A stretch of DNA of 7,919 nucleotides from Acidobacteriota bacterium (GTDB lineage Bacteria > Acidobacteriota > Aminicenantia > UBA2199): positions 1-7,919 of the forward strand of contig JAKAGC010000157.1 of NCBI GenBank assembly GCA_021817755.1. The letters run 5' to 3'. Both the position numbers and the translations under genes were made by a program. Position 1 is the stretch's first letter, and each line of letters begins with the position of its first letter. This document shows, piece by piece, positions 6,894-7,919 of the stretch. The notes under the pieces are model-generated. The model saw only the letters and a list, made by a program, of their open reading frames with translations, did not search any database and had not been told where the DNA came from.

Positions 6894-6967
6894 AAATGAT
6901 TTCAAGATAATAAACATATATATTCTAAAATAGTAAAATACAGAAAACAGTTATCTTAAAATCATTT
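6894..6967. repeat. Imperfect 17-bp inverted repeat with 40-bp AT-rich spacer
   Basis: The left arm AAATGATTTCAAGATAA (6894-6910) and right arm TTATCTTAAAATCATTT (6951-6967) are reverse complements at 16 of 17 positions. The 40 bp between them is almost all A and T. The left arm begins about 45 bp upstream of the -35 box. Spaced regulator sites, a transcribed hairpin or the trace of a small mobile element are possible. I saw no target duplications or coding sequence inside. Confidence 0.55.
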
Positions 6968-7029
6968 TCAATTAAAAAAACGATTTTTCACACAAATGGG
7001 GATGCATTCCTATTGAAATAAATAAAATC

Positions 7030-7051
7030 GGAATATACCTGGAAAATACCT
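7030..7051. repeat. Tandem 11-bp duplication, 10 of 11 identical
   Basis: GGAATATACCT (7030-7040) is followed at once by GGAAAATACCT (7041-7051), differing at one base. The 11-bp period is close to one helical turn, so two protein molecules could bind on the same face of the DNA. It lies about 180 bp upstream of the operon -35 box and 60 bp past the stop of the preceding gene. There are only two copies, so it may be a simple duplication without function. Confidence 0.5.
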
Positions 7052-7109
7052 TCAATTTATAGCAATATTAATTCTTAATAAATTCCAAATTTCAAAAAAT
7101 AACTCCAGT

Positions 7110-7919
7110 TCACCCCAACCATCTCTCATCTTCACTAATAGCAATTCCTTTCTCTTTGCAATATTCTTCTGCTTCAACAGTAAAACCGCTAACCGAATAA
7201 ATAAATCCGATCACTCGCTCCAATTTTTCTATTTTTTTGATTTCATCAAATTTTAACTCAAATTCAATCGCTTCATCCTTTAAAAATTTCTTTAAATCCC
7301 GGCTTTTTACCTCTCCGATTATCGAATAATCAGTCTCTAACCTCGCTCGTGCATATATATCCACACTAAAGTCCCGCGCAAATTCTGAAGAATTATTATA
7401 TCTCCATACCCTTGAATATTTTGAAAAATTAAAATCAACAGGTAAATTCTTTGTACAGGATTTCAATAGTTGATTATTCTCTTCTGTACCAACTCTTAAT
7501 CGGTCCAATATTACATATTCAGCGAAATATCCTTTTTGATGATTGTACTTCCCTAACAATTTAAAATATTTCTTCTTATAATTATTTAGCGATTTATTAT
7601 ATTCCTTACCGATTACTTTTACATCGAATTCACGAATCTCTTTTTCATAAAGACCTCGAAACACTTTATCGAATATGTTATCCTGTACTCCACGGTAATC
7701 ATAATTACTCTGCCCTTGCTTAATAATATCCGCATGAACCAGCGCTTTCAGTTTTTCTTCCAATTCGCTATCCGTCATATCTAATTTCAAGGTATCCAAT
7801 AATTCTTTACGTGTTACTTCCCGGTCCCTATGTTTACATAGATAAAGAACAATGTTTTTTGCATTTAAATCATTTATTCGTGGAAAGGCACTACTAATAT
7901 ATTCAAGCCAGGTCGATTT
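7110..7919 (-). CDS. C-terminal part of probable archaeal-type ATPase with winged helix and PD-(D/E)XK nuclease domain (runs off right edge)
   Basis: The frame is open from the right edge of the window to a TGA at 7112-7110, so 269 C-terminal residues are visible and the true start lies outside. An in-frame TTG at 7799 is not a credible start, because coding similarity continues upstream of it. Visible residues 20-75 (from KNIVLYLCKH through REVTRKELLDTLKL to LVHADIIKQG) look like a winged helix. Residues 125-265 look like a PD-(D/E)XK nuclease fold: GYFAEYVILDRL with E134, VD at 186-187 and EVK at 203-205, the usual Glu, Asp and Glu-x-Lys pattern. A winged helix followed by such a domain is the known tail of archaeal-type ATPases (Arch_ATPase/DUF234-like), which gives the tentative name. 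The P-loop part is not visible. The gene points the same way as the CRISPR operon but is 332 bp from it with a separate promoter between, so co-function is unproven. Confidence 0.65.
   Translation of the reverse strand, partial: KSTWLEYISSAFPRINDLNAKNIVLYLCKHRDREVTRKELLDTLKLDMTDSELEEKLKALVHADIIKQGQSNYDYRGVQDNIFDKVFRGLYEKEIREFDVKVIGKEYNKSLNNYKKKYFKLLGKYNHQKGYFAEYVILDRLRVGTEENNQLLKSCTKNLPVDFNFSKYSRVWRYNNSSEFARDFSVDIYARARLETDYSIIGEVKSRDLKKFLKDEAIEFELKFDEIKKIEKLERVIGFIYSVSGFTVEAEEYCKEKGIAISEDERWLG

Larger units (their letters stand above)
6778..7109. other. 332-bp AT-rich intergenic region, no supported gene
   Basis: The region lies between the stop of the nuclease-domain gene (7110) and the corA ATG. 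It is far richer in A and T than the coding DNA on either side. It contains the operon promoter, palindromes, an inverted repeat and a tandem duplication, each listed separately. I checked both strands for small genes: the longest ATG-initiated frames on the minus strand are under 20 codons and none has a properly spaced Shine-Dalgarno. I saw no tRNA, no CRISPR repeats and no convincing rho-independent terminator for the upstream gene. Confidence 0.8.

Noticed and set aside
6778..7109. CRISPR array or repeat remnant
   Set aside because: The only repeats are one inverted pair and one 11-bp tandem pair; there are no regularly spaced direct repeats of 25-40 bp.
7095..7112. Rho-independent terminator after the nuclease-domain gene
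   Set aside because: On the minus strand AACT-GG-AGTT is followed by a T-run, but a 4-bp stem with a 2-nt loop is not a workable hairpin.
7110..7799. A complete 229-residue gene starting at TTG 7799
   Set aside because: The frame stays open for 40 further codons to the window edge and those codons continue a winged-helix pattern, so the gene is a truncated larger one.

Overview
The window is AT-rich bacterial DNA. A near-consensus sigma-70 promoter and strong Shine-Dalgarno sequences before most genes argue for a bacterium rather than an archaeon. I cannot fix the phylum from the sequence; the closest arrangement I know is the CorA-associated type III-B systems best studied in Bacteroidota. 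Everything I can support as a gene lies on the minus strand, so transcription runs from right to left.

Right edge (7919 to 7110): the C-terminal part of a large protein cut by the window edge. It holds a winged-helix segment followed by a PD-(D/E)XK nuclease-like domain. This is the layout of the tail of archaeal-type (STAND/AAA-like) ATPases, but the ATPase part would lie outside the window. A 332-base, very AT-rich intergenic stretch follows (7109 to 6778). It contains a TTGACA-17-TATACT promoter, two small palindromes close to it, a long imperfect inverted repeat and an 11-bp tandem duplication. It contains no gene I can support.

From that promoter runs one compact operon with junctions between a 14-bp overlap and a 14-bp gap: a CorA-like membrane protein (6777 to 5119), a Cmr1-like RAMP protein (5116 to 3968), Cas10/Cmr2 (3953 to 2349), Cmr3 (2362 to 1187), Cmr4 (1183 to 224) and the start of Cmr5 (227 to beyond position 1). 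Cmr6 is the one canonical Cmr subunit not seen and is expected off the left edge. This is a type III-B CRISPR-Cas effector locus. No Cas6, Cas1/Cas2, CRISPR array or Csm6/Csx1-type CARF nuclease is present in the window.

How the genes should work together (inference from known families): Cmr1 and Cmr3-6 with Cas10 form a crRNA-guided complex. Cmr4 keeps its catalytic aspartate and should cut target RNA. Cas10 keeps its GGDD nucleotidyl-cyclase motif but has no HD nuclease domain, so its output should be a nucleotide second messenger rather than DNA cleavage. The only obvious effector is CorA. Its C-terminal pore-like membrane part carries the GMN motif, and its large cytosolic part could sense the messenger. 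In the Bacteroides fragilis CorA system that messenger is SAM-AMP rather than cyclic oligoadenylate. The unusual points here are the small, finger-less Cas10, a third hydrophobic helix at the CorA C-terminus, CorA standing first in the operon behind its own promoter, and the absence in view of a messenger-degrading enzyme.
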